Position numbers and translations under genes: made by a program. The notes beneath the pieces were generated by a model. That model did no database searches. It saw nothing but the letters and a program-made list of their open reading frames with translations, and was not told the origin of the DNA. Positions 35,641-46,368 of a stretch of DNA of 64,000 nucleotides are shown one piece after another. The DNA is taken from positions 26,606,001-26,670,000 of the forward strand of contig CP136893.1 in the NCBI GenBank assembly GCA_034359265.1, written 5' to 3'. Source of the DNA: Canna indica (Eukaryota > Streptophyta > Magnoliopsida > Zingiberales > Cannaceae). The first letter of the stretch is position 1. Each line of letters begins with the position of its first letter.

Positions 35641-37100
35641 TGTTAACTGAAGGTTTCTTCCTTGATGCTTTATTCTCCTCATGATTATTTTGATGATAAC
35701 AAACCTATTTAACAAGTGCTTGAAGTATGAAAATTGCAGGATCGATGAAAGATACGTCAAACCTTACGTCTTTCGATCAATCTCCAAAACAGATCAATGC
35801 GTGCATCAAAAATGTTTTGGATAGCATGGAGAGTCCTTTAAAGTTAAAGCACGCTAAAGAACGAAGCCGAAAAACCAAGCGCGAAATGAGAAAGCCAAGA
35901 TAGAACTTTCCAGTTCTGGTTCGATCGATCAAATGGTGTTAAGTATTGGCAGCAGCCAATTCGGTCGACCAGTCGATCGACCAAATGATGCGAAAAAGTG
36001 GCAGTAGCCATTCGGTCAACCTGTCGATGGACCGAAGTTATTGAAGGAATGGCAGAAGGCTGCGTCGGTCGACCGAAGCCAAAATTTGGCAGAAGGCGCA
36101 TCGATCGATCGATCGGTCGACCGAATGGCAAATCGCAAGTCGCGTGATTTTGGCATCACTGATTCGGTCGACCGGATTTGGGATTGCTAATCTCATGATA
36201 GTCGATCGACCCGTCGGTCGACCGAAGGGCGCGTAATACCCACAGAAAGCTGGGCGATCGATCGGTCGATCGATCGACGATCGACCGAACCATCGACCGG
36301 GCGTTTGTAACAGTAAAATTTATGCCCGTTGATGCCCTGTTTCAGTTGGGGATTATAAATACTCTCTTCTAACCTCTTTTGTGTCTGTCTCTTAGACAAT
36401 TTTGGATGCAAAAAGTCTTCAAAGAGTGATTCCATAACATCCTCCAAGCTTCAAAGAGACAACATTCATCAGCCTAACACTTGATCCCTTTCTGTCAAAA
36501 GTGATCTCCTTCAAAGGGTTCATCACGCCGATTAGGGGTGGAAAGAAGAGGCGTTTAAGTGTGATAAGCTATCATTCCTCTTCTTGTAATAAGTTTTGTT
36601 TTAATTTGTTCTTCAACTCATTGTATTTGAATTATAGGAAGACCTAGTCTTAGGTCTTGGATTTAACTGGTGTATAAAGCCACTTGTGTAAACGTAGTTT
36701 ACTCGATTAATTCTAGTTGTTCCTTAGGGTTGAGGTGGAAGAGTGCTCTCAATAAGAAGGCGGAGACTTCCGGGTGTGGAAGTGCCTTAGGTTAAGAGTG
36801 AGTCTCTTCGAGTCAAAGTCCTCTGTGTAAGGGAAACTAATTAATCTAGTAAAACTTAGATTGGAAATCCTAAGCGGGGTGCTTAGGTAGTAGAGTAGGC
36901 ATTGGGGCCGAACCACTATAAATTTGTGTGTTAACATTGTTATCTTTCGTTTGTGCTTAATTGATTCATCTTGCTTCCGCATTTAATCGTAAAATTGTAA
37001 TTTGCCTAAACAATTTAAGAAACGAGTAAAACCGAAATTAGACAACAAGAATTAGTTAACACACTATTCACCCCCCTCTAGTGTGCCATTGTATACAACA
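35641..37100 (+). mobile_element. Solo Copia-type LTR (TSD CTTAC) inside the TNPA intron
   Basis: Runs from TGTTAACTGAAGG to GTATACAACA with perfect CTTAC duplications at 35636-35640 and 37101-37105; 1460 bp. It has the palindrome cluster (TCGGTCGACCG-type, about 35925-36300) and a TATAAATA box at 36354, like the other Copia LTRs. In the reverse-oriented TNPA gene the target CTTAC is GTAAG, the 5' splice site of the first intron. Confidence 0.93.
36354..36361 (+). promoter_or_regulatory. LTR TATA box
   Basis: TATAAATA, about 55 bp after the last palindromic TCGACCG-type repeats of the 35641-37100 LTR. Same relative place as the boxes in the other Copia LTRs. Confidence 0.55.
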
Positions 37101-37220
37101 CTTACCTTCTACTGCGCACACTAACCAATCTGCGTGACTCTCCCCCGGCTGGCGGAGGGAGAATTCTGTTATGCACTCGTGGCCTACGTCTCGATGTCGA
37201 CGGGCCTGGATCAACTGAAG

Positions 37221-37338
37221 GGATGGTGGCTAGATGTAAGGGGATGGTGGCTAGATCAGCTGGGGGGATGGTGGATGGATCAGGTGGGGGAATGGTGGCT
37301 GGATCAGGTGAGGGGATGGTGGCTGAAGGTGCGGGGAT
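37221..37338. repeat. Minisatellite in the TNPA first exon
   Basis: Four to five units of about 26-30 bp (GGGGATGGTGGCTGGATCAG). On the minus strand it encodes the Pro-rich PPSP.LIQ repeats. Confidence 0.7.
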
Positions 37339-37499
37339 GATGGGTACATGGGTGGCAGGTGGTAATCGTCGGGGGTAGTCCTACGAGGAATGCCTCCTCG
37401 AGCACGCACTTCTCGAACCATAGTTGTCAAATATGAATATAATTAGTATATATATAACAGATTAATAGATACATTTAATAATTGAAGATATATACTTCA

Positions 37500-40250
37500 C
37501 ATTTATAATTATTCATCATCGTCAGTATCATCATCCGTGTAATACTCTTCTTCTTATTCTTCTGTATCGAAATCTTCAAATTCTTCTTCTTCTCCCTCAT
37601 CATCATTCTGTCATTCTTCCTCAACACGATTATCGTCGTCATCAAAATATTCTACTTCCAATTGAACTAACTCTGTATCACCATCCTCGAGTATAGATTG
37701 GACTAACTCGCTCCACTTCGGCATGATCCTCTTCTTGATAGAAGTCATCTGTTGGCTCATTCTCTCCAACTACTGGATTAATTTTTCTCTGGCTTTAGTC
37801 TTACAGACTGTACGCCAATTTGCCCTATCTTTCTTTCGAGATGAATACTGCATATAATATACTTGTTCAGCTTGAGATGCCAATATAAATTGCTTATTTG
37901 AAGCCAATTTTGATTTGTAATTGACCTCGACAAGTTTATACTTTGGATGAACTCTCATGCCCCTATCGTTTGTATCGAACCACTGACATTTAAAAAGTGC
38001 AACTGATTTCCATCCAAAGAATTGCAATTCTATGACTTCTTCCAACAGTCTGTAAAAGTCATCATCATATTCAGCGTACGTTGTCCCTTTGATGCAGACA
38101 TCGACATTCATAGTCTTTTTTGTAGATGAATATTTAAGTGTGTAAAATTTATATCCATCAAAAAAATAACTGTTATAACACTGTACAAGTCATGCTGGTG
38201 CACTAGCAAACTCAAAGATTTGGTTATCTATTTCGCCTCTTTGTTCTATACAATAATCTCGAAACCAATTAGGGAACTCACGATTCTGTAATCTCTCTAA
38301 TTCCTCACCACTGTAAATTGAGTATTTTGTCAACATCTCGACATCAAATATTTCAATGAACTTTTCAATCTCTGGACAGTTTAGTAAAACATACAAGTAG
38401 GTCAAATGGTACTCTTCGTCGTTTAAGAATCCTTCACATCATGTCGGTCCTTCACATTATCTTTAGTTTTGTCGGGAATATCCATCACAATGTTAAAAAT
38501 ATTATCAAACACATTTTTTCAATGTGCATGACATCTAAATTATGTCGAATCAGTAATGAACACCAATACGTCAATTCCCAAAAGATATTTTTTTTCACCC
38601 AGTTATGTGTTTGACCAAAGCATGAAATTCTTACATTCTGACCAAAAGTATCTCTAGAAGTAATTCAACACGTGCTAACATCTGTTCACCAAACAACATC
38701 GGTGGTGGCTCATCTCTTTCGACTCTACCATTGGTAAATTTGTCACGATTCCTTCGATACTGATGGTTAGACGGTAGGAACTGGCGATGACAATCAAAGA
38801 AGAAAATTTTCTGACCGTTCTCAAGACTGAAGGTTTTTGAGTGTTCTATGCAATACGAACAAGAGAGTCGCTCATGCGTGCTCCAACCAGACAACATGCC
38901 GTAGGCTAGTAAATCATTGATTGTCCATAATATAGCAACTTGTAAAGTGAAGTTTTGCTTCCGGTGACAATAATAAATGACAACTCCCTCAGCCCACAAT
39001 GTTTTCAGTTCATCAATTAGGGGTCGGAGAAACACACCAATTTCTTTTCGAGGACCCCTAGGATCCAGAATAATTATCGAAAGATAGATAAATTCATCTC
39101 TCATATACATTGAGGGTGACAAATTATAAATTGTTAACAACACTGACCATATTGAATATAGAGTTGCCGAATTACCAAATGAATTAAAACCATTTCTGCA
39201 TAATTCCAACCTGATATTTCTAGTATCCCTAGCAAATGAAGGATAACATATATCCAAATATTTCCATGCTTCACTATCGGATGGATGAGTCATTACTGTA
39301 TCATCATGACTTCTTGCATGCCAACTCATATAAGGGGTAGTCTTTTCCGACAAGAATAACCTTTGAAGCCTCGGTGTCAGTGGAAAATACCGAAGCACCT
39401 TAAAGAAGATATTTTTTTATCGGACCTATTTCTTCTCCTTGTAACGAGGATGTTCATATACCGAGCATTGCTCCAACTGTGCATTTTTTTATAATATAAA
39501 ATACAGTTATTTGGGCACACGTGTATCTTTTTGTACCCAAGCCCCAATTTTTTCATCAACTTTTTTGTCTTATAAAAAGTTGGCCCAAACTTGTTATCTG
39601 GAGGTAGCATACATTGATAAAGCCTGCAATTTGATCAAACACAACCCCGCTGATATTACAATCGGACTTGATGTTCTAAAGTTGTGTCATTGCAAAAAAT
39701 CTTGTATATTTAGGACAATTCTTATACAAAAGTTCATTAGAAGCTTTCAACATGTCGTAAAATTCTGCAGCCTCCTTTTCGACAATTCAATTTGTATCGC
39801 AGGTTGTTCTTCAGTGACTTTAACCGTCGTAGTATTTGGTAGCTGTACTGTCTCAGTCATTGACTCAATATTGTCATTTAAATGGAATTGCCCACAAAGA
39901 CTATCTAGAATCATTGTTCCATAAGGATTAGGTGGATTGGAAGAAGAAACAACCACAGTAGAGGATTCACCATGAGTTTGGACAACATGATTGCTCGACG
40001 TCCCGACTTGACGTGACTCCCCGTGACAATTCATACAAAATATCTTGGTGTGAATCATTTTGTGTACAAATGCATCGTGATAGTTTCCCGATACAAAAAT
40101 CTTATGTTCGAACATTTCTAGCACGAACATCGGATTTTATCACCACTAAGAAATTTTTGATTCAAGTAGGCGAAATTTAAGAAGTAAGTTACGTCTACTC
40201 AAAATTCGTCTGTTATAGCTCCACGATGAATTCATCGGTACATCCAACTT
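37500..40250 (-). pseudogene. TNPD (TNP2) transposase of the reverse CACTA, decayed
   Basis: Minus-strand fragments in order: the DRSWM start region at about 40245, MLDSLCGQFHLNDN (39920-39870), KLGLGYKKIHVCPNNCILYY (39560-39490) and the TNP2 core MLRYFPLTPRLQRLFLSEKT to NGRVERDEPPPMLFGEQMLA (39398-38631). Then, after a deletion, come LYVLLNCPEIEKFIEIFDVE (38405-38190) and the DUF4216-like FILASQAEQVYYMQYSSRKK (38111-37770) and an acidic tail to about 37500. The DUF4218-like block present at 22820-23400 in the other copy is gone. Frameshifts and stops occur throughout. It cannot encode an active transposase. Confidence 0.88.
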
Positions 40251-40347
40251 CGATCGCCCGACATGTTTTGTCAAAAAGTTGGCAATATCTTTAGGTAATG
40301 TCTTTAGGTGGGATGGTCCTATTCCATTCGAGATTCATGTTATTTAC

Positions 40348-40522
40348 ATTGCACTTAGAATTTCTTTTAGTCATTAACTTCATTCTAAATTTCGCCAGCA
40401 TCTCCATATAATTCTCCGAATACGCATAACATCTAGGCGCGTATCGGAGAACAATGGAGATACAAGCCAAAATTTAAAAATGAATAATGGCTAAAAGAAA
40501 TAAACTAAGTTCAATATAAATA
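40348..40522. other. Stem-loop 2 homologue in the reverse CACTA
   Basis: The arm TCTCCGAATACGC (40412) pairs with GCGTATCGGAGA (40440), with extended imperfect arms to about 40348 and 40522. It corresponds to 20574-20749 in the complete CACTA, where the apex is conserved in sequence. Confidence 0.65.
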
Positions 40523-40557
40523 ACTATATTTCCAAATTGTCCAATTAGGGATAATTC

Positions 40558-40615
40558 AAGGGTTGTACGTCGTATAAAAGATCATTTACTTCGTTTACAT
40601 GAACATACAACCCCT
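40558..40615 (-). other. Stem-loop 1 homologue in the reverse CACTA
   Basis: GGGTTGTA (40560-40567) pairs with TACAACCC (40606-40613). The remaining stem matches that at 20475-20534. Relative to that copy, two A-U pairs are replaced by G-C pairs on both arms. Confidence 0.75.
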
Positions 40616-40726
40616 GAACGAATCTAAGATTTTGCAAAATTAAAACTTGACTCGTCGATGCGTATGTGAAACATATCAACTCGTCTAGATTATTTTCTAA
40701 ATTTGTGGATGCCGGTGCAAGTCCAC

Positions 40727-40850
40727 AGCAGACGATTCCGTGCAAGTCCAAAGTGGACGATTCAGGCGTTAGTCCACAGTGGACGATTTGGCCGCGAGAC
40801 CAAAGTGGACGATTCTGATGCGCGCGAGTCCAAAGTGGACGATTTCAAAA
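40727..40850. repeat. Tandem repeat in the 5' region of the reverse CACTA
   Basis: Five imperfect units of about 26 bp around AGTCCAAAGTGGACGATT, each with an internal GTCCA..GTGGAC palindrome. Same location and period as 20129-20365. Confidence 0.8.
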
Positions 40851-40869
40851 TTATAATTATACCCAACTA

Positions 40870-41306
40870 AAATTAACCATAATATTTATTCTACCCTTGA
40901 TTAACTAACCCTAACATTAAAACTAACCTAAATTTAATCAAACAACAAAAAAGTTAATTAAATCTAATTAACAATTAGCCCTATATATATTAGATTAATC
41001 TAATTAACAAAAAAAAAAAATCAATAAAAAAACTTATTAAATTTAATCAACAAAAAAACTAATTAAATTTAATCTAATTAACAAAAAAAATGGCCGACGC
41101 CGACCGAAGGGGAGAGACGGGAAGAATTAACTCACCTGGGTGAAGGCGATGATTGAGGAGAGGGGGCGCTGATGGAGAAGGCGAGGGCGAGGGCAAGGGC
41201 GAGGGAGCAGGTGGCAGCGACAACACCGTCGATAACGTAGAGAGAAGAGAGCAGGGGAAAGAGGAAAGGTCGGGCGTGATCGCAAATAAAAAGGTTTATC
41301 AACGCG
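40870..41306. other. 5' leader region of the reverse CACTA, no gene
   Basis: A-rich tract followed by a GA-rich simple-sequence stretch (GGCGAGGGCGAGGGCAAGGG) up to the junction with the Copia LTR. Open frames here are simple-sequence artefacts. Confidence 0.5.
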
Positions 41307-42366
41307 AACTTAAAGTTAGTAAATGTTATATAAGTAGACTTAGTGAAGACGGAGCTCAGAAACGAGCAAACAAGCAGACAAACCAGCCTAAGTAGTCTAC
41401 CCTGCCCAGGTTCGGTCGACCGCCTGGTCGACCGGCGGCATTTCGGTCGACCGACCGATCGACTGAATATTGCCCAGAATGGGCAGAATGCCTTTAGTCG
41501 CTCGGCGGTCGCTTGGTCGGTCGACCGACAATTGATCAACAAGCGATCGGGCGTCGCCAACGGGGAGAAATCATCTCGTTGGGAGAGCTATTTTGGCGCT
41601 CTCTCTCTCTTTGGGGTTTATATATACTAGCCCTTGAGTGCCTTCCTCCATGATCTTGACCTTAATTGAGCCATTCTTGATCATTCCTAAAGATTTCTTT
41701 GAGCCATCTTTGCAAGAACCCTAGTTTTGATTTTCATTCCTTGATTTAGCCTTCAAGCTTCATCGATTCATTATCTTGAGGCATCAAGAGGACTAGGGAG
41801 TTTCTTTTGGAGCTAAATATTGTTTGTTTTATTTTTGCTCCACTAGTTGTTGTATTTGGTGTTTATTTCATTGTATTAAATCTTGTGTAAACCTAGGTTG
41901 CTAGATTTGATTGAGTTGGTGATTGCCTTGGTGTTAAGGCTTAAATCCACTATTGTAAACTTAGTTTACTAGGATTAGTTGAGTTGTCCCTTAGGTTGAG
42001 GTGGGAGAGTGCTCTCGGTAGGAAGACGAGATACTTCCGGGTGTGGAAGTGCCTTTGGTTTGAGAGCTGAGACTTTTCGGTTGTAAAGTCCTCTTTGTAA
42101 GAGAAATGATATAATCTAGTAAACTTAGTTTGGAAATCCTAAGCGGGGTGCTTAGGTAGTAGAGTAGGCATTGGGGTCGAACTACTATAAATATTTATGT
42201 TAGCATTGATATATTAGTTTGTGTTAATTGCTTCATGTTTATTGCTTTCGCTTGCTATTAATATCGTGCTTAGCCTAACTAATCAAGAAACGATTAAAAC
42301 TGGAATTAGGCGATAAGATTAGTTAACACACTATTCAGCCCCCCTCTAGTGGCCCTTTCACCAACA
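41307..42366 (+). mobile_element. 5' LTR of the gag-only Copia-type element, 5'-truncated
   Basis: Starts inside the LTR (AACTTAAAGTTAGTAAATGTTATATAAGTAGACTTAG, also at 46978 and 61074) and ends CACCAACA at 42366. It has GGTCGACC palindromes at 41414-41526 and a TATA box at 41617. The first part of the LTR (about 600 bp present in the 3' LTR) is missing. It abuts the broken 5' end of the reverse CACTA at 41306/41307. Confidence 0.87.
41617..41627 (+). promoter_or_regulatory. LTR TATA box
   Basis: TTTATATATAC, about 90 bp after the last GGTCGACC palindrome. The same arrangement occurs at 47257-47266 and 61361-61370. Confidence 0.6.
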
Positions 42367-42368
42367 AT

Positions 42369-42380
42369 TGGTATCAGAGC
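42369..42380 (+). promoter_or_regulatory. Primer binding site (tRNA-Met type)
   Basis: TGGTATCAGAGC, two bases after the 5' LTR end, the standard complement to the initiator tRNA-Met 3' end used by plant Copia elements. Confidence 0.92.
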
Positions 42381-42433
42381 GAGTCGTAGTTTGAGATTTC
42401 ACCATCTCTTCTACACTTTGTTTCGATCTGGAA

Positions 42434-43715
42434 ATGGCGCTAGGAGTCGGTTGTTTCTACACCTCCTAGGTTCGATGAGTCTAACTTTGGTATTTGGAAG
42501 AGTAGAATGTATACTTTCCTAAAGATTCAAGGTTTATGTGTATTTGACATGGTAAAGACAAAATATGTTGAACCTAAGGAAAACATGAATGCATGGACCC
42601 AAGAACAAGTTAAATTGTTTGAATTAAATGCTAAAACAACGCATATTCTATATTGCTCATTTTCAAATGATATACTTGAAAAGGTTATGCATTGTTCTTC
42701 TGTGTTTGATATTTGGGTCACATTAAATATGTTATATGATTATGCTAAAATCGAAGAGCTTATTACATTTGTTGAGGGTGGTGATGACAATGGTCATCCC
42801 CCTAGTACTAACCTCGATTTTGATGATCTTAGTGCTTTTAGTCAAAGAAGCAAATCAAAAAGCCGAAAAAGAAAAGCTATATGCTACTTGTGCAATGAAA
42901 ATGGTCACATTAAAAGGAATTGTCCTTCATCGAAGAAGATTGCCAAGAAGAGGACAAGTGCTTCAACATCCACCTCCGAATCACAAGAATCATTTAACGT
43001 GTCATATGATGAGTTGATTGAAGAATGTAGAAAAATGTATAAATTACTTATGAAAAAGAATAAGGAAAATAGGAAATTAAAGAAGGAAAATTTAAGGCTT
43101 AGTTCTCATGTGCATGAATTAGAAAATAAAAAATTGAATACTAGCTCTTTTGATTCTTGCCATGATGATATGGAATTTGAGATTAAGGACATGAAACATA
43201 AAAATGATAATTTAAAGAATGAAAATAGCATGTTAAAACCTCAATTGCATGCTATTAAAAAATTCATGAATGATTTGAAAGGTGAGATTATTTTCTTGAA
43301 TAAGAAAGTAATGAATTAAAAAATGCTTCATCTCCCAAGAACACTAGAATGAAAAATGCTTATAGAAAGAATGTCAATGTTCATTATCATTCTCATGTTA
43401 GGCATTCCATATTTAAACCTCATGTTCAAAAGAAGAAGGTTTCACTTAATAATGCTCATGTCCATCATCATTCTCTTGTCAAACATTCTAACATTAAATC
43501 TCATGTCCATAATGAAAAGAAAATATTTAATGGACATTATTTTTATTGTGGTGTTTATGGGCATGCCATCTAGCTATGATTGTGCTTTTAAAATGAACCC
43601 AAGTGTTGTGAAGACACTTTGGGTACCTAAGCGCAGTAACCCCCTAGGACCCAAAGGCATTTGGGCACCAAAGGTTTCTTGTTCTCTTGTAGGGGGAGCT
43701 ACCACACAAGGGTAA
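42434..43715 (+). pseudogene. Copia-type gag, internally deleted and decayed
   Basis: Structural gag of a plant Copia element. The N-terminal block PPRFDESNFGIWKSRMYTFL lies at about 42459-42518. The main frame is 42507-43319 (270 residues). Residues 75-81 (LYDYAK region) are followed directly by a short acidic linker and a CCHC knuckle at residues 126-139 (CYLCNENGHIKRNC). So the usual middle part of gag is absent. A coiled-coil-like Lys/Glu/Asn-rich segment follows. After a stop near 43318, a linker (TLWVPKRSNPLGPKGIWAPK, about 43616-43675) resembles the gag-protease junction of SIRE-like Copia elements. One base off frame near 42445 disrupts the apparent ATG at 42434. No protease, integrase or reverse transcriptase follows. 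Confidence 0.85.
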
Positions 43716-46355
43716 AGAGAAGTGAAGAGTTGAAGTTGACCATGGACTTAAATGAAGTATCATTCCTTGGTTGCAACTTCAAACCATCATGACGCCATAG
43801 GAATGGAAATTGGCATCTAGGTATACTTTGTATCATGTCCTTACTTTGGAGTTTTATTTAATTTGAGTTGTTTTCTCTGCTCTTGTTAAGAGTTCTTTGG
43901 AAAATGTTTTTTTTTTATTTTTTATTTCCGGTCTCTTCAGAGACCTATGTGGCCTATAACGGGCCTAAGCGACCTTGCGATTCTAAATCGTAGGCTCATT
44001 GTGGTCTTTCGATTTTCAACCAATAGGAAGTGTTGGAGATCATATTTTCATTTATATTTCACTTGTGATCTCTTTAAATTCGTTTTGATATCACACGATT
44101 TTATTTTGAAACGAATTTAAAACTATTTAGCAAAGTAGACTTTGATATAAATAATTGATCTCTCTTTGCTAGTTAGTTTGTTAACTTGCTAATAATTATA
44201 TTTTCATTATCCTACTAATGAATATTACTTGCAAGTTATGATATTAATGGAAGGCTATGCTATCATGAAGAAAATTGAAAAAAAAAAAAAGGGGACAAGT
44301 TTGGCAAAATTTTCAAGAATGAGGCATGAGTTTGATTTTGCAAAAATCTTAGTATAATACTTGAATACTTGTGATATAATGACATATTTATACTCATGAT
44401 TATTTTTGCATGATATATATATGAAATTTCATGAGTAGGTAAAATTTTGATCACTTAGGCAATTTTATAATATCTTGATTGAATGAAATTTGCCATACGT
44501 TGAAATTCATACTAGAGACCTCATTTTGAGTTAGTGTTGGCGAACATGTTTAGATACACATATCACATGAGTCTATGTATTTAAACTTGAAAATTCATGT
44601 CTGGATGAACAATGTGATAACTAGATCACTTTAGGGGACTTAAACTTGAAAAATTTGACCCAAGTCAACAAATCGACTTGGTCACTTTATTTTAAATCCA
44701 AACATCATAAACATGTTTAGGAATATGTATGACATATTTCCATGCACTTAGAATGAAAAATTCATATGGATATGGATAAAATGACATAGAGATCATTTCT
44801 TGATAACCTCTTTTGAACTAAGTTGACCCAAGTCAACAAATTGACTTAGAGGTTTCATTTTCAATCCATATTTGAGAAACATGTTTAAATTTACTCATGT
44901 TAGGTGTTCATAAGTTTAAATTTGAAAAATCATGAGTAAATGATAAGATTGACACTTAGCAAGTTTCATGATAACTAGTTTAGTTTTGAATAAAACTATG
45001 CTAGGTTGATATCTTGACTTAAGGACATAATTAATTTTTATTCCAAACTTGATATTCACTATTTACATGACCATTATATGGTGTCATAAAAGTTTGAATG
45101 AAAATTGAGCACTTTTTGAAAATAATTGAAAATTACGGAAATGCCATTGAAAATTCAGCATTTTTAGTTATTTCTCAAAAATGTAGAAAAATCATTTTTA
45201 ACTGATTCTTAAAATTGCATCTTTAATTAAAAATCTAGTTTATTCAGTAAAAATTTCAAAAAAATTTCATCAAGAATTAGATTTATAATGGAATTTTGAA
45301 GTTGGATTTCAGAAATGCAAATATCACCTTCTTGAATATCAATTTTTTCGATACTTTGATTTTTCGTCGGAAACTTCAAATGAAAGTTTATGCATACTAT
45401 TTTGATTCCATTTCTAATATCGTTCTCATTAATCTTTGTGTGAAATCATTTCTAAAAATAATTTTGATATCTTGAGCGGTATCCTAAAAATGAGTTTTTG
45501 GTTGAAATCAAGATAGGATGAAAAATGAACTTAGAAATTTTATTTTAAGCCCAAACTTGATCAATATACTTAGATTCACTCATGTTAGATATCTAGGTAC
45601 CTAAATTTGAGAATACATGAGTAGATAGTAAAATTTGATACTTAGCCATTTTCATACTTTCATGCATACTTTGAATGAAATCGTGCTAAGTGCATATTTT
45701 GATCAAATGACTTTCTTTTCACTTCAACCTTGATATACATATTTTACAAGACCATATCTTTGTATTTTGAAAGTTTGAATGATTTCTGAAAATGTCATAA
45801 AAATCTCATTTATTTGTGAAAATGCCACTAACGTATCACTCTTCTCAAGTTGCTCATTTTTTCGATACTTTAAATTTTCATTAGATTTTCAAATGAGACT
45901 TGAAGTATGATATTTTAAATTCACTTATGGTATCGTTCTATTAATTTGATGAGAGAAATCATTTCTAAAATAATTTTTGACTATTTGACCGACACTTGAA
46001 AATATCGATACTTAAGTTACTACATGATTCTTGGTTTGGATTTCATTTATCCTTTCACGATATCATGTCTGACTTAGTCTCTTATTCGATGTTTGGCTTT
46101 CATCCTTTTAGTTGAGACTTTCGCGATTTTAAAAAATCTTTTGGAGTTTCAACTTTGACTTTTCTTGCTCTTTTTGAGTGATGTCGAAAGGGGGAGAAAA
46201 ATATAGGTAAAAAAGGAAGAAAATATAGGAAAACCATGCATATAGATAGGGAGAGTTCCATTATATAGATATGCATGTTGGTAGAGAGAGAAATCTCATG
46301 TTTGATATCTTTTATGCTTGAATGATATATTTTCTTAAGGATGTTTATCATCATC
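43716..46355 (+). other. Non-coding internal region with about 168-bp repeats
   Basis: AT-rich and without long frames. The word AACATGTTTA recurs at 44543, 44710 and 44878. Each time it comes near (C)CCAAGTCAACAAAT.GACTT and ACTCATG..AG. Weaker copies continue to about 45730. This fills the place of pol between gag and the polypurine tract. Confidence 0.65.
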
Positions 46356-46368
46356 AAAAAGGGAGAAA
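46356..46368 (+). promoter_or_regulatory. Polypurine tract
   Basis: AAAAAGGGAGAAA directly before the 3' LTR start at 46370, the expected plus-strand primer position. Confidence 0.85.

Larger units (their letters stand above)
34490..37440 (-). pseudogene. TNPA-like gene of the reverse CACTA, interrupted
   Basis: Minus-strand exons. The first (about 37440-37106) has a Pro-rich repeat from PPSP.LIQ-type units and ends AGAAG|GTAAG. After the solo LTR, a stretch at about 35560-35430 matches the FEQEE..WPTWSHVP exon of the other copy. 35352-35044 gives ALHNGLHQQARKSVMRQLGA and WDQLVDRWDTLEWQDR, corresponding to ARYNGQLGQARSQAMARAGT and WDQLVEIWSTDRWQEVSR there. 34731-34495 gives DEFDAGAWVEAAGGWEHGRV and a coiled-coil-like end (RIAALESELIQ). 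Frameshifts separate several exons. This copy keeps the C-terminal part that the 24388-25567 gene lacks. Confidence 0.78.
33537..41306 (-). mobile_element. Second CACTA element, reverse orientation, decayed
   Basis: Its 3' terminus is CACTACAAGAATTG at 33537, followed by subterminal repeats (ACCGTC..TGATG-type, 33550-33925). On the minus strand TNPD (about 40250 to 37500) precedes TNPA (about 37440 to 34490), the same order as in 19376-25747. The 5' region (40340-41150) has the related stem-loops and tandem repeat. The 5' terminus is missing: at 41306/41307 the sequence changes directly into a Copia LTR. A solo LTR lies within (35641-37100). 33930-34270 is AT-rich 3' untranslated sequence without a gene. 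Confidence 0.88.

Noticed and set aside
43356..43715. Ile/Met-rich 119-residue frame
   Set aside because: Alternative frame over the decayed gag C-terminus; the gag-like words are in another frame.
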